Origin: Dechloromonas sp.
GTDB taxonomy: Bacteria > Pseudomonadota > Gammaproteobacteria > Burkholderiales > Rhodocyclaceae
Assembly: GCA_017302355.1 (NCBI GenBank)
Contig: JAFLDQ010000120.1
Location: 1-10,789, forward strand
Reading direction: 5' to 3'
Length of the DNA stretch: 10,789 nt
Shown: positions 1-6,346 of the stretch, piece by piece
How positions within the stretch are numbered: position 1 is the first letter of the stretch
Layout: the number at the start of each line of letters is the position of its first letter
Program-made: the position numbers and the translations under genes
The notes under the pieces: model-generated
What the model was told of the DNA's origin: nothing
What the model saw: only the letters and a program-made list of their open reading frames with translations
The model's database searches: none

Positions 1-953
1 CCGGCGGGCCAGCGGCGACCGGCCTCGGCACGCAGCGGCGCGGCGACGCTCTGTGCGAAGTCGGCATCGGGCACCCAAGCCTGGCCGCCGGACAAGGCGT
101 GGCGCAGGGCGGCGGCGAACAGGCCGGCGCGGCAACGGCGGGCGGGCAGATCGTCGGCGCCGCAGCCGTCGCGCCACAGGCGCTGGGTCAGGGCGAAGCC
201 GTTGGCGCGTTCGGTGGCGTTGTCGATGGCGTAGGGAATGTCGACGCCGCGTTCGGCCGGGATGCCGTAAAAATTGTGGCCGCTCGAAGCGAGCAGTTCG
301 GCGGCCTGGGGGTTGGCGTTGGTTTCGTCCCACAGCGCGCGCGAGAAAATCGGCGCGCCGTTCTGGTGGCAGGCGTAGCACAGTGTGCGGTTGGCGTAGA
401 CCACCTGCGGCCGGCCGCCGGCCCGGTAGTCCTTGACCAGCTGGAACTCGAAGCGGCCGGCGGCCTCGTTGTAGCTGATGACTTCGAGCACCGCCGATTT
501 TTCCTGGTAGCCGATGTACAGGCGGTCCTTGAGGTAGGGGGCGGAAATCGACGCCGGCTGGGCGTCGACCGCAACCACCACGCGCGGGAAGGCGAAATAG
601 TCCGGCGCGGCGGCGGTGCGCTGCAGCGAGCGGCCGAGCGGAATCAGGACGCGCTTGGCCGGAGGCAGGGCGCTGCCCGGCTCGCGCGCCAGCTGGGCGT
701 CGAGGCGGGCGAGCAGGGCGGCGAAGGGAAAGGGCAGGTCGATGCTGGCCTGCCCGTTGCGGTCGACGGCGAAAAGCTGGTCAAAAAGGGAGCGGCCGGC
801 GGGCGGCAGGTTGTCGCCGGGAACGGCCGGGTCGACGACCCAGGCCGGTGGCGGGGCGGCCGTTTCAGCCGTCGCCCACATGACTGCTCCCGGCCCGCAG
901 GCCAGGGCCAGCAGCCCGGCCAGGAGGGAGTTGCGCAGGACCATGGCGGACAT
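1..953 (-). CDS. Exported mono-haem c-type cytochrome-like protein (3' end beyond window)
   Basis: This gene runs off the left edge: 317 codons are visible with no stop. I start it at the ATG at 953, 13 bases after the stop of the lipoprotein gene; an in-frame ATG at 944 is the alternative, and neither has a convincing Shine-Dalgarno. The N-terminus has a hydrophobic stretch (about residues 5-26) followed by ATAE, which fits an exported protein. Residues 192-196 read CYACH, a single CxxCH haem c attachment site (bases 366-380), followed by an NGAPIFSRALWDETNANP stretch. No other CxxCH occurs in the visible part. Codon use is uniformly that of the neighbouring genes, so it is a real gene. It is the third gene of the cytochrome operon and probably acts in the periplasm with the di-haem protein, for example as electron carrier or partner. 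The exact function is unknown to me. Confidence 0.85.
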   Translation of the reverse strand, partial: MSAMVLRNSLLAGLLALACGPGAVMWATAETAAPPPAWVVDPAVPGDNLPPAGRSLFDQLFAVDRNGQASIDLPFPFAALLARLDAQLAREPGSALPPAKRVLIPLGRSLQRTAAAPDYFAFPRVVVAVDAQPASISAPYLKDRLYIGYQEKSAVLEVISYNEAAGRFEFQLVKDYRAGGRPQVVYANRTLCYACHQNGAPIFSRALWDETNANPQAAELLASSGHNFYGIPAERGVDIPYAIDNATERANGFALTQRLWRDGCGADDLPARRCRAGLFAAALRHALSGGQAWVPDADFAQSVAAPLRAEAGRRWPA

Positions 954-966
954 CCATCGCCGGCTT

Positions 967-1860
967 TCAGGTCGCCTTGGGCGCCGCGGCGACTACCGTG
1001 CGCGCCTGCGTGCCGGGCCAGCAGTCTTCCTGGACCTTGCCGGCCTTGACGAATTCCTCGCGCGCCTTGTCGTCGGTCGCCTTGTCGTAAAGGGTGAAAT
1101 TCAGCGCGAAGGCGCGGTCGAGGTAGGCGCGGCCGAGATAGAAGCCGGGGCGGATCATGCGGATCTCGTCGCGCACCTTGAGGCCGCGGCGGCCGGCGAG
1201 GAAGTCTGGGCTCTCCTGATAGCCGGGGATCTCGTCGGTGAAGAAATAGTCGATGACGATCGATTCGCGGCGGGCGTCGAGCAGGCTCTGGCCGCAATAG
1301 AGCTTGGCCGGGAAGAGCAGCCAGGTTTCCTTGCCGCCGTAGCTCATCTTCTTCGGTTCGCCCTCGACCAGCCCGACTTTCTTCAGGAGCGAGAGATCCT
1401 CGATGCGGTTCCTGAGTACCCGTTCGTCGCGGAAGAAGACCTTGCCGCGCCACAGCGCCTCGCCGATGTCCTCGACGACCAGGCCCTTGAGGTGCAGCGC
1501 CGTGCCGGTGAAGCCGCCGACGATTTCGGACAGGCGGAACTTGCCGCTCTCGCCGCGCGGCAGCAGGATGCGCCCATCGAAAGCGCCGTCCGGGATGGGG
1601 CCGGCGGGCAGGCGGGCGTAGATCTGGTCGAGTTGTTCCTGATCGAGCTTGGCCAGCCAGTCGGGCGTGATCTTCGCCAGCTCGGCCGGCGGGATCGGGT
1701 ACTTGTAGTCGACCTGGGCGAGGTCCATCTTCGACTGGTAGTTCTTGTCGTAGGGGGCGAAGCCGATATTGGGCGCTTCCGGCGATTTGTCGCAGGCGGC
1801 AAGGACGAGAGCGGCGAGGACGATGAGGCCGGTGCGCGGGGTGAAGGCGGGCAGTCGCAT
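967..1860 (-). CDS. Putative lipoprotein of the cytochrome operon
   Basis: The protein is 297 residues. The start at 1860 is fixed by a GGGAGG Shine-Dalgarno 8 bases upstream and by the signal peptide; the frame is open further upstream, but that part overlaps the cytochrome gene and is not coding-like. Residues 1-23 form a lipoprotein signal: a charged start, a hydrophobic core, then LAAC with the lipid-bearing Cys at 23. The residue after the Cys is Asp (D24), which in enterobacteria favours retention in the inner membrane; whether that rule holds here is inference. The mature part has no CxxCH and only two later cysteines. Segments such as LDQIYARLPAGPIPDGAFDG and LWRGKVFF look like a conserved but unnamed family. 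It sits between two haem proteins, 14 bases after one and 13 before the other, so it is likely an accessory or tethering subunit. I do not recognise the family by name. Confidence 0.88.
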   Translation of the reverse strand: MRLPAFTPRTGLIVLAALVLAACDKSPEAPNIGFAPYDKNYQSKMDLAQVDYKYPIPPAELAKITPDWLAKLDQEQLDQIYARLPAGPIPDGAFDGRILLPRGESGKFRLSEIVGGFTGTALHLKGLVVEDIGEALWRGKVFFRDERVLRNRIEDLSLLKKVGLVEGEPKKMSYGGKETWLLFPAKLYCGQSLLDARRESIVIDYFFTDEIPGYQESPDFLAGRRGLKVRDEIRMIRPGFYLGRAYLDRAFALNFTLYDKATDDKAREEFVKAGKVQEDCWPGTQARTVVAAAPKAT

Positions 1861-1874
1861 GATGATTCCCTCCC

Positions 1875-4478
1875 TTAGAGCGTGGCGAGGAAGGCGGTGA
1901 GCGCCTTCTTGTCGGCGGCCGAGAGGTCTTCGCCGAAGCGGTGACCTTCGTTCTCGATTTCCTGCGTGCACGTCTCGTAATTGGCGCTGAGGAAATCGCG
2001 CTGCTCGCGCAGGATGTCGACGAAGCGCGCCGGATGCTTGAGCACCTCGTCGGCGATCGCCTGCAGCGTCGCCACCTGCGCCTTCTTGCCGGCAGCGTCG
2101 AGCCGGGCCGGGTCGCGTTTGGCGAGGTAGAGGTCGGCGATCAGCTGCTTGTGCTGCAGGCCGTTGAGGAAGCCGGCGCTGGCGCCTTCGGGAATGCGCA
2201 CCTGGCCGAAGCCGCCGAGCGGTTTCTCGGTCTTGCCGTCGAGCGGCCGGATGCCGACGTCGATGATGAGGTCGGCGTTGGTCAGGGTGCGTTTCGTACC
2301 GCGTTCCTTCGGGTTCAACAGTTCGTGCATCGAGCGCTTGTAGAGGTCGAAACGGCCGTCCACCGAGGCGTCGTAGCGCAGGCAGTCGGGCTGTTCGGCG
2401 AGCAGCTTGCCGTCGCGGTCGACATAGCGGGCGCGGTGGAAATCATTGGCCTGGTTGGCCGGCTTGCCGCAGATCTCGGGGCCGATGGCGTTGTTGTGCA
2501 TGAACGGAGCGGTGGCCCAGACATTGACCAGCGAGATGTTGCGGTAATAGCCGCGGCCGCCGTCCTTGAGTTCCTGGCGCTCCGGGATGTCGGCGACGAC
2601 CGGCTGCTTGCGCAACGTGTCGGAGGCGTATTCCATGTACAGGTGGCCGGCCTTGTGGTTGCTATGCAGCGAGCGGCAGCGGAAGGTGCCGACCTCGGTG
2701 ACCGGCGTCGCCTGGTCGTTGCCGAGGAAATCGGCGCGCACCTTGCGCGGGTGGGCGTCGTTGGGCGCCGCGAAGTCGCGGTTGGCGAAGGCGCCGCCGG
2801 CACTTTCGGGGATGCTCGAATGGCAGCGCGCGCAGTTCTCGGCGAAGACCGTGCGGCCACGGGTGACGGCACCTTTGCCGAATTCCTTGTCGAGATCGGC
2901 GGCGAGGTCGGCCGTCGTGTAGGCCGCCTTGCGCTGGTTGGCGCGCGCGGCGGCGAGGTCGGTCTGGTCGGATTCGGCCGAGGCGAAGAAGTCGAGGAGA
3001 GTCTGCAGGCGGTCTTCCACCGCCCGGAAGTTGGGGCAGTCGCGCCGGCACTGGCCGATGTCGAACGGCGTCTGGCCGAAGCCGCGCTGTTCGGGGTCGA
3101 CCTGGCGCATGTCGGCGAAATGGTTGACCCAGCACTGTTCGGAGCACGAGCCGATGTTGAAATAGACGCGCTGGATGGCTTCTAGCCCGCCGATCGAATC
3201 CTCGCCGCCCTTCAGGATGTGATGGACGCCGGGCAGCACGACCTTCTGGCCGCCGAGGTAAACGGTCGTCGTGTCGTCCTCGCGCGTGCTTTTCTGCCAG
3301 CACTTGCCGTTATGGCCCGGCTCGCACCAGCACTTGCCTTCGTCCTTCTCGGCGCCGCAGCTGGCGACCTTGCGCCACTTGGTGACCATTTCGCCCTTGA
3401 ACACCGGGCGCTGGGCGACATTGATCAGCGCGTTGATCGTGCCCGGATTGTTGATCTGGTCGTGCGAGATGGCCGAGGTGTCGGTCACCCCCGGCCGGGC
3501 GTGGGCGAACATCTGGTATTCGAGACTGGTCTTGGGCATGCCGGAGCCGAGCAGTTCGGACATGCGGGTGTACTGGTTGCCGATCAGGCCCTTGATGTTT
3601 TCCCACTTCGGGTGCGCCGGGTCGGCCGGCGGGTTGAGCGGGTCGAAGGCGATGTGGCAGGAGCCGCAGGTGGTGCCGATCAGGAAGGGCGGCTCGACCG
3701 AGGCGTCGGCCAGCTTGCTCGCCCGCTGGTCGGATTCGATGCCGGTCGTCGCGGCCTTGGCGGCGGTGAAGCCGGACCAGGTGGCGAGGTCGCCGTTGAG
3801 CGCCTTCCACTTGGCGGCGTCGAAGCGCGGGTTGGGGAACTTGCGCAGGCCGAGGGCGCCGGTCGAGGTGCCGAAGCGCAGGTCGCACGGCGAGGCGCGC
3901 TGGTCGACCTTGCCGCCCTGGGTGTGCGGGTCGTCGGCGTCGAGCGCCGCGTCCTTGAGGCCGCAGGCCGGGTCGACATAGCCGTTCTTGCCGACGTACT
4001 TGAGCAGCACGTCGTCGCCGGGGCACCAGTCGAAGCCGTAGGTTTCGTCGGGCGACTTGGCCGGGCAGTCGGGATCGCCCGGCTTGCAGCAGGCGGGGTC
4101 GTTGATGATGCCCCAGGCCCAGAAGCGGTCGTCGCGCTGGTCGGCGCGCAGCACGCGGAACCAGTCGACGAGGACGCCGATGCGCTGCTGGAAGGTGTAG
4201 GTGTGGAAACGCTCGTTGCCGCCGGTGGCCTTGAACCAGATCAGGCGCCCGACGCATTCCGACTCGTTCAGCCCCTCGCGGGCGCAGGCCTCGAAGTAGG
4301 GGGCGTCCTGATCGACGCTGGCGGTTTCCGGAACGGGCTTGCCGGGCGGGGCCGCGGCGGCGGCCGGGGCGTTCTGGGCATGGGCGTAGCCGATGTCGTG
4401 GTCCTGAACCTGGAATATCCCGATGCCGGCGGCAAGGGTGGCGGATGCCGCTATCGCGGCCAGCAGAGCACGTTTCAT
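1875..4478 (-). CDS. Large exported di-haem c-type cytochrome, CCP/MauG/RoxA-like
   Basis: An 867-residue exported protein. The ATG at 4478 follows a GGGGAGA Shine-Dalgarno. Residues 1-35 look like a signal peptide with a possible cleavage after AHA (33-35). Two haem c sites are visible: CGSCH at 271-275, followed by FDPLNPPADPAHPKWENI, and CARCH at 549-553. Near residues 652-664 VNVWATAPFMHNN resembles the segment carrying a distal haem ligand in the bacterial cytochrome c peroxidase/MauG superfamily, making M660 or H661 candidates. This architecture matches the di-haem group that includes MauG and the rubber oxygenases RoxA and RoxB, but the protein is longer than RoxA (roughly 680 residues) and its haem sites are further apart, so polyisoprene cleavage cannot be assumed. 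It contains 24 cysteines, 20 of them outside the haem sites. It is the first gene of the operon and is expected in the periplasm or outside the cell. Confidence is high for a di-haem cytochrome, low for substrate. Confidence 0.9.
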   Translation of the reverse strand: MKRALLAAIAASATLAAGIGIFQVQDHDIGYAHAQNAPAAAAAPPGKPVPETASVDQDAPYFEACAREGLNESECVGRLIWFKATGGNERFHTYTFQQRIGVLVDWFRVLRADQRDDRFWAWGIINDPACCKPGDPDCPAKSPDETYGFDWCPGDDVLLKYVGKNGYVDPACGLKDAALDADDPHTQGGKVDQRASPCDLRFGTSTGALGLRKFPNPRFDAAKWKALNGDLATWSGFTAAKAATTGIESDQRASKLADASVEPPFLIGTTCGSCHIAFDPLNPPADPAHPKWENIKGLIGNQYTRMSELLGSGMPKTSLEYQMFAHARPGVTDTSAISHDQINNPGTINALINVAQRPVFKGEMVTKWRKVASCGAEKDEGKCWCEPGHNGKCWQKSTREDDTTTVYLGGQKVVLPGVHHILKGGEDSIGGLEAIQRVYFNIGSCSEQCWVNHFADMRQVDPEQRGFGQTPFDIGQCRRDCPNFRAVEDRLQTLLDFFASAESDQTDLAAARANQRKAAYTTADLAADLDKEFGKGAVTRGRTVFAENCARCHSSIPESAGGAFANRDFAAPNDAHPRKVRADFLGNDQATPVTEVGTFRCRSLHSNHKAGHLYMEYASDTLRKQPVVADIPERQELKDGGRGYYRNISLVNVWATAPFMHNNAIGPEICGKPANQANDFHRARYVDRDGKLLAEQPDCLRYDASVDGRFDLYKRSMHELLNPKERGTKRTLTNADLIIDVGIRPLDGKTEKPLGGFGQVRIPEGASAGFLNGLQHKQLIADLYLAKRDPARLDAAGKKAQVATLQAIADEVLKHPARFVDILREQRDFLSANYETCTQEIENEGHRFGEDLSAADKKALTAFLATL

Positions 4479-4504
4479 ACGTTTTCTCCCCGATCAGCCC
4501 CGAC

Positions 4505-4526
4505 GAATTCCGGCATGCCGGAATTC
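4505..4526. promoter_or_regulatory. Perfect 22-bp palindrome upstream of the cytochrome operon
   Basis: The arms GAATTCCGGCA and TGCCGGAATTC are exact reverse complements with no spacer. The site ends 26 bases before the start codon of the di-haem cytochrome gene. It could be an operator for a dimeric regulator, or it could fold as a hairpin in the 5' untranslated RNA. No T-run follows on the minus strand, so a terminator is unlikely. The palindrome is directly visible; the role is inferred from position only. Confidence 0.55.
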
Positions 4527-4540
4527 CATGTGTTGGACAA

Positions 4541-4568
4541 ATGACATTGACGACAGGGAAAAGTTCAA
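4541..4568 (-). promoter_or_regulatory. Weak candidate promoter for the cytochrome operon
   Basis: On the minus strand TTGAAC (4568-4563) and TGTCAT (4546-4541) are separated by 16 bases; each matches 4 of 6 sigma70 consensus positions. Transcription would begin near 4535, placing the 22-bp palindrome just downstream of the start site. This is weak, and another sigma factor or a more distant promoter is equally possible. Confidence 0.2.
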
Positions 4569-4669
4569 ACGCATGCGCCGGCAGTCGGTTCCGTCGTCGC
4601 CGGACGCCCGGGGGGAGCGGGTGGTTTTCGCCCTTTTTCAGGCGTCGACCGCAACCGGCCGGTTTTTTG

Positions 4670-4906
4670 CTATTCCGCCAGCAGGCGCTGGTGCAGGTCG
4701 CAGCCTTCGAGTTCCAGGCCCGGCGATGCTAGCCCGAAGAAGCGCATCTCGCCGTCGATCAGGTCGGTCGCCATGTCCAGCGTGTTGTCGCCGTAAAGGG
4801 CAACCGGCAGAGCACGGACGATCGGTTCCTGACATCTGAATTCGCCGGCCTGGGCGGCTTTGTGCGCAAGGTCCGGTGGAATGACGGGTTCGGCTCCTGT
4901 GAGAAA
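4670..4906 (-). pseudogene. Coding-looking fragment without a clear start, downstream of brnA
   Basis: After the brnA stop, a frame stays open to a TAG at 4672-4670. From about 4800 downward it uses GC-ending codons like the host genes and encodes residues such as LYGDNTLDMATDLIDGEMRF. There is no ATG, GTG or TTG start between the end of brnA and this well-coded part. The nearest upstream in-frame ATG (4933) lies inside brnA and has no good ribosome site. An AGGAG at 4898-4894 is present but not followed by a start codon. It may be the C-terminal remnant of a gene cut by arrival of the accessory segment, or an overlapping third gene of 87 residues starting at 4933. I do not recognise the family. 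Confidence 0.35.
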
Positions 4907-4907
4907 C

Positions 4908-5183
4908 CTACGCTGCCTTGTGTTGCGACACATACTCGCGCAACGCTTCATCCATGCGGGTTTGCCAGCCTGCTCCGGTAGCGCGGAAATAGGCAAGAAC
5001 TTCCGGGCTAAATCGCACCGCGACCTGCTCTTTCGTTGGGTTCCTGTTTGGCCCGCGAGTCCGACGTGCAGCAACTACTTCGCGTAGTTCGTCTGCCGAA
5101 TGGGTGACAAATGCATTATTCCAATCGTCCGGTTTGGTAGCCGGAGCATCATTTACAGAAACGTGACCACGCTTCGCGTTCAT
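4908..5183 (-). CDS. brnA: BrnA-family antitoxin
   Basis: A 91-residue protein matching the BrnA antitoxin family. It neutralises the BrnT ribonuclease toxin and, in studied systems, represses its own operon through a ribbon-helix-helix DNA-binding domain. The family signature is the C-terminal half: KEQVAVRFSPEVLAYFRAT, then GAGWQTRMDEALREYV near the end. The ATG at 5183 is chosen because an AAGGCGGA Shine-Dalgarno lies just upstream; the frame is open further upstream, but that part overlaps brnT in another frame. The gene overlaps the end of brnT by 35 bases, the toxin-first order typical of BrnTA. Typical length, no missing part seen. It is expected to bind near the promoter at 5428-5456, where two matching direct repeats lie. 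Confidence 0.93.
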   Translation of the reverse strand: MNAKRGHVSVNDAPATKPDDWNNAFVTHSADELREVVAARRTRGPNRNPTKEQVAVRFSPEVLAYFRATGAGWQTRMDEALREYVSQHKAA

Positions 5184-5421
5184 GTTTTTCCGCCTTTCGC
5201 GCCGAAATAATGTGTGGCCATTCGTCGTTGCCCGGCGTCCAAACAACGAACAGCATTTCTCCCGCGTGCCAGCCAACGCTCTGGAAGCGCAACTCGCCAT
5301 AGGCTTCGCGTGCATTTTCGCGGGTCAGCAAGTCACCATCAAAGAAGCCCGACAGTGCCGCCAGATCAATGCCGTGCTTGGCAATGTTCGCCTGGCGCTT
5401 GGTTTCGTCGAAGGTGATCAT
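5149..5421 (-). CDS. brnT: BrnT-family toxin (ribonuclease)
   Basis: A 90-residue protein of the BrnT family, toxins with a RelE-like fold that cleave RNA and slow growth when not bound by BrnA. The family pattern is complete: FDETKRQANIAKHGID at the N-terminus, a middle REAYGELRFQSVGW segment, and IISARKAEKHEREAW near the C-terminus. I use the ATG at 5421; an in-frame TTG at 5427 would add two residues but overlaps the candidate -10 box. No Shine-Dalgarno is visible, and the predicted transcription start falls on or next to the ATG, so the message may be leaderless. It is the first gene of the brnTA operon. The protein looks intact, so the module may be active. Confidence 0.93.
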   Translation of the reverse strand: MITFDETKRQANIAKHGIDLAALSGFFDGDLLTRENAREAYGELRFQSVGWHAGEMLFVVWTPGNDEWPHIISARKAEKHEREAWSRFCK

Positions 5422-5422
5422 T

Positions 5423-5441
5423 GGCAAATCGTAGATGCAAT
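5423..5441. repeat. Direct repeat copy 1, candidate BrnA operator
   Basis: GGCAAATCGTAGATGCAAT matches a second copy at 5457-5475 at 17 of 19 positions, in the same orientation. This copy covers the candidate -10 box of the brnTA promoter. The two start 34 bases apart, a little over three helical turns. Autorepression by BrnA is known for the family; that these repeats are its site is inference. Confidence 0.55.
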
Positions 5442-5456
5442 ATGATCAGAAGTCAA
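5428..5456 (-). promoter_or_regulatory. sigma70-like promoter of brnTA
   Basis: On the minus strand TTGACT (5456-5451, 5 of 6 matches to consensus) and TACGAT (5433-5428, 4 of 6) are separated by exactly 17 bases. Initiation six bases after the -10 box would fall at 5421, the A of the brnT ATG. The flanking direct repeats make this a plausible autoregulated toxin-antitoxin promoter. Confidence 0.6.
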
Positions 5457-5475
5457 GGCAAAATGTAGATGCAAT
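5457..5475. repeat. Direct repeat copy 2, candidate BrnA operator
   Basis: GGCAAAATGTAGATGCAAT is the partner of the copy at 5423-5441. It abuts the -35 box on its upstream side, so the two copies bracket the promoter core. Confidence 0.55.
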
Positions 5476-5509
5476 TAGGGGTGGCTAACGACGTTGTTAA
5501 GCCGCGCGG

Positions 5510-5535
5510 AAACCGGGAAACCGGGGGAAACCGGG
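5510..5535. repeat. Three short AAACCGGG repeats
   Basis: The octamer AAACCGGG occurs at 5510, 5518 and 5528, the last running directly into the left inverted repeat of the RAYT element. This is probably part of the non-coding end of that element, but no function can be read from it. Confidence 0.4.
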
Positions 5536-6324
5536 GACAGACCACGGTTGTTTCTAAAACAAATCTACCGCCGCTGGCTCGCTCGGCCTTCGCGGCCTGC
5601 CTGACTTGCCTGGTGTAACTCGCTTACCAAGCGCGAGCGAGATTTGCGCCCCAAACTGCGTATCGCCAAGCGCGAAGTTCCCATTGGTTGCCTGTCGTAT
5701 TGCGTCGACTAGGCCCGGTTCCAACTCGTAGCGAAACAACTCCCGATAGGCCGCCTGCCGCGCCGTAGCATCCGCCCCCAAAGACAGATACAAAGCGTGC
5801 GGCACGAGCAGCACATCGGCATCGCCCTGAGCATTGGCGCGATAGCTTGACCAGCGATATTCGGCCGGATGCTCGACCATGCAGGCGCGCACCGGATTCA
5901 GTTCGATATAGCGCTGACAAGCCAGCAAATACTGCTCCGCCTGCGTCAGGCAAGAGCGGAAGCGGCCCTCCCAAAGCGTACCGGAGCGCCGGTAAGTGCG
6001 GTTGGCATACTGCACGTAACGCTGCCCCAAAGCCTTCATCAACGCTCCAACGCCATCACCAGTGCCAGGCGACACCAGCAAATGAACATGATTGGTCATG
6101 AGGACATAAGCGTGAACCATGCAACCGGTCTTGCCGGCGTACTCCGTGAGCCACTCCAGATAGAAGCGGTAATCCTCATCGGCAAAAAAGCAGGCTTGCC
6201 GATTGTTGCCCCGCTGAATAACGTGCATCGGCACATTGGGGAGCGTCAGGCGGGCGCGACGGGGCATGATCGAATTCGGAGGGTGGAAACCTCATGATTA
6301 TAGGGGAAACCGTGGTCTGTCCCC
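5533..6324. mobile_element. RAYT element bounded by 17-nt inverted repeats
   Basis: GGGGACAGACCACGGTT at 5533-5549 is matched exactly by its reverse complement AACCGTGGTCTGTCCCC at 6308-6324. The only gene between them is the RAYT transposase. RAYT genes are usually single, flanked by palindromic REP-type sequences, and not classic self-moving insertion sequences. The exact matching ends suggest that the gene plus ends is one unit. I see no target-site duplication. Confidence 0.65.
5554..6267 (-). CDS. REP-associated tyrosine transposase (RAYT, Y1 HUH family)
   Basis: A 237-residue protein of the TnpA_REP-type Y1 transposases, single-strand DNA nucleases that act on REP palindromes. Diagnostic features: HVIQRGNNRQACFF at 15-28, the metal-binding HUH motif in MTNHVHLLV (H60 and H62), the helix QRYVQYANRTYRRSGTLWEG (82-101), where the catalytic tyrosine is expected among Y84, Y87 and Y92, and RYIELNPVRACMVEHPAEYRWSSY split across 119-142. 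All family blocks are present and there is no frameshift, so the protein looks intact. The ATG at 6267 gives the canonical MPRRARL start, although no strong Shine-Dalgarno precedes it. It lies within matched inverted repeats between brnTA and the SnoaL-like gene, in an evidently acquired stretch. Confidence 0.95.
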   Translation of the reverse strand: MPRRARLTLPNVPMHVIQRGNNRQACFFADEDYRFYLEWLTEYAGKTGCMVHAYVLMTNHVHLLVSPGTGDGVGALMKALGQRYVQYANRTYRRSGTLWEGRFRSCLTQAEQYLLACQRYIELNPVRACMVEHPAEYRWSSYRANAQGDADVLLVPHALYLSLGADATARQAAYRELFRYELEPGLVDAIRQATNGNFALGDTQFGAQISLALGKRVTPGKSGRPRRPSEPAAVDLF

Positions 6325-6346
6325 TATTATTTGTCCCCTATTATTC
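6319..6346. repeat. Tandem 14-nt repeat at the right end of the RAYT element
   Basis: GTCCCCTATTATTT at 6319-6332 is followed by GTCCCCTATTATTC at 6333-6346, differing only in the last base. The first copy overlaps the right inverted repeat, and the array stops at the stop codon (6348-6346) of the SnoaL-like gene. It may be a duplicated end of the element. Confidence 0.6.

Noticed and set aside
99..4544. Long open frames on the plus strand across the cytochrome operon.
   Set aside because: They are shadows of the minus-strand genes in very GC-rich DNA; their translations are low-complexity Ala/Gly/Val/Arg mixtures without domains, while the minus-strand frames carry haem motifs, signal peptides and ribosome sites.
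4651..4669. A hairpin AACCGGCCGGTT followed by a T-run, resembling a rho-independent terminator on the plus strand.
   Set aside because: No plus-strand gene precedes it, and on the minus strand the hairpin is not followed by a T-run. The stem without loop is also very short.
5483..5503. An integron attC-like half site: GGCTAAC and GTTAAGCC separated by six bases next to brnTA.
   Set aside because: Only one simple site is visible, the outer core deviates from the RYYYAAC consensus, and I found no matching second half or a second attC at the far side of brnTA.
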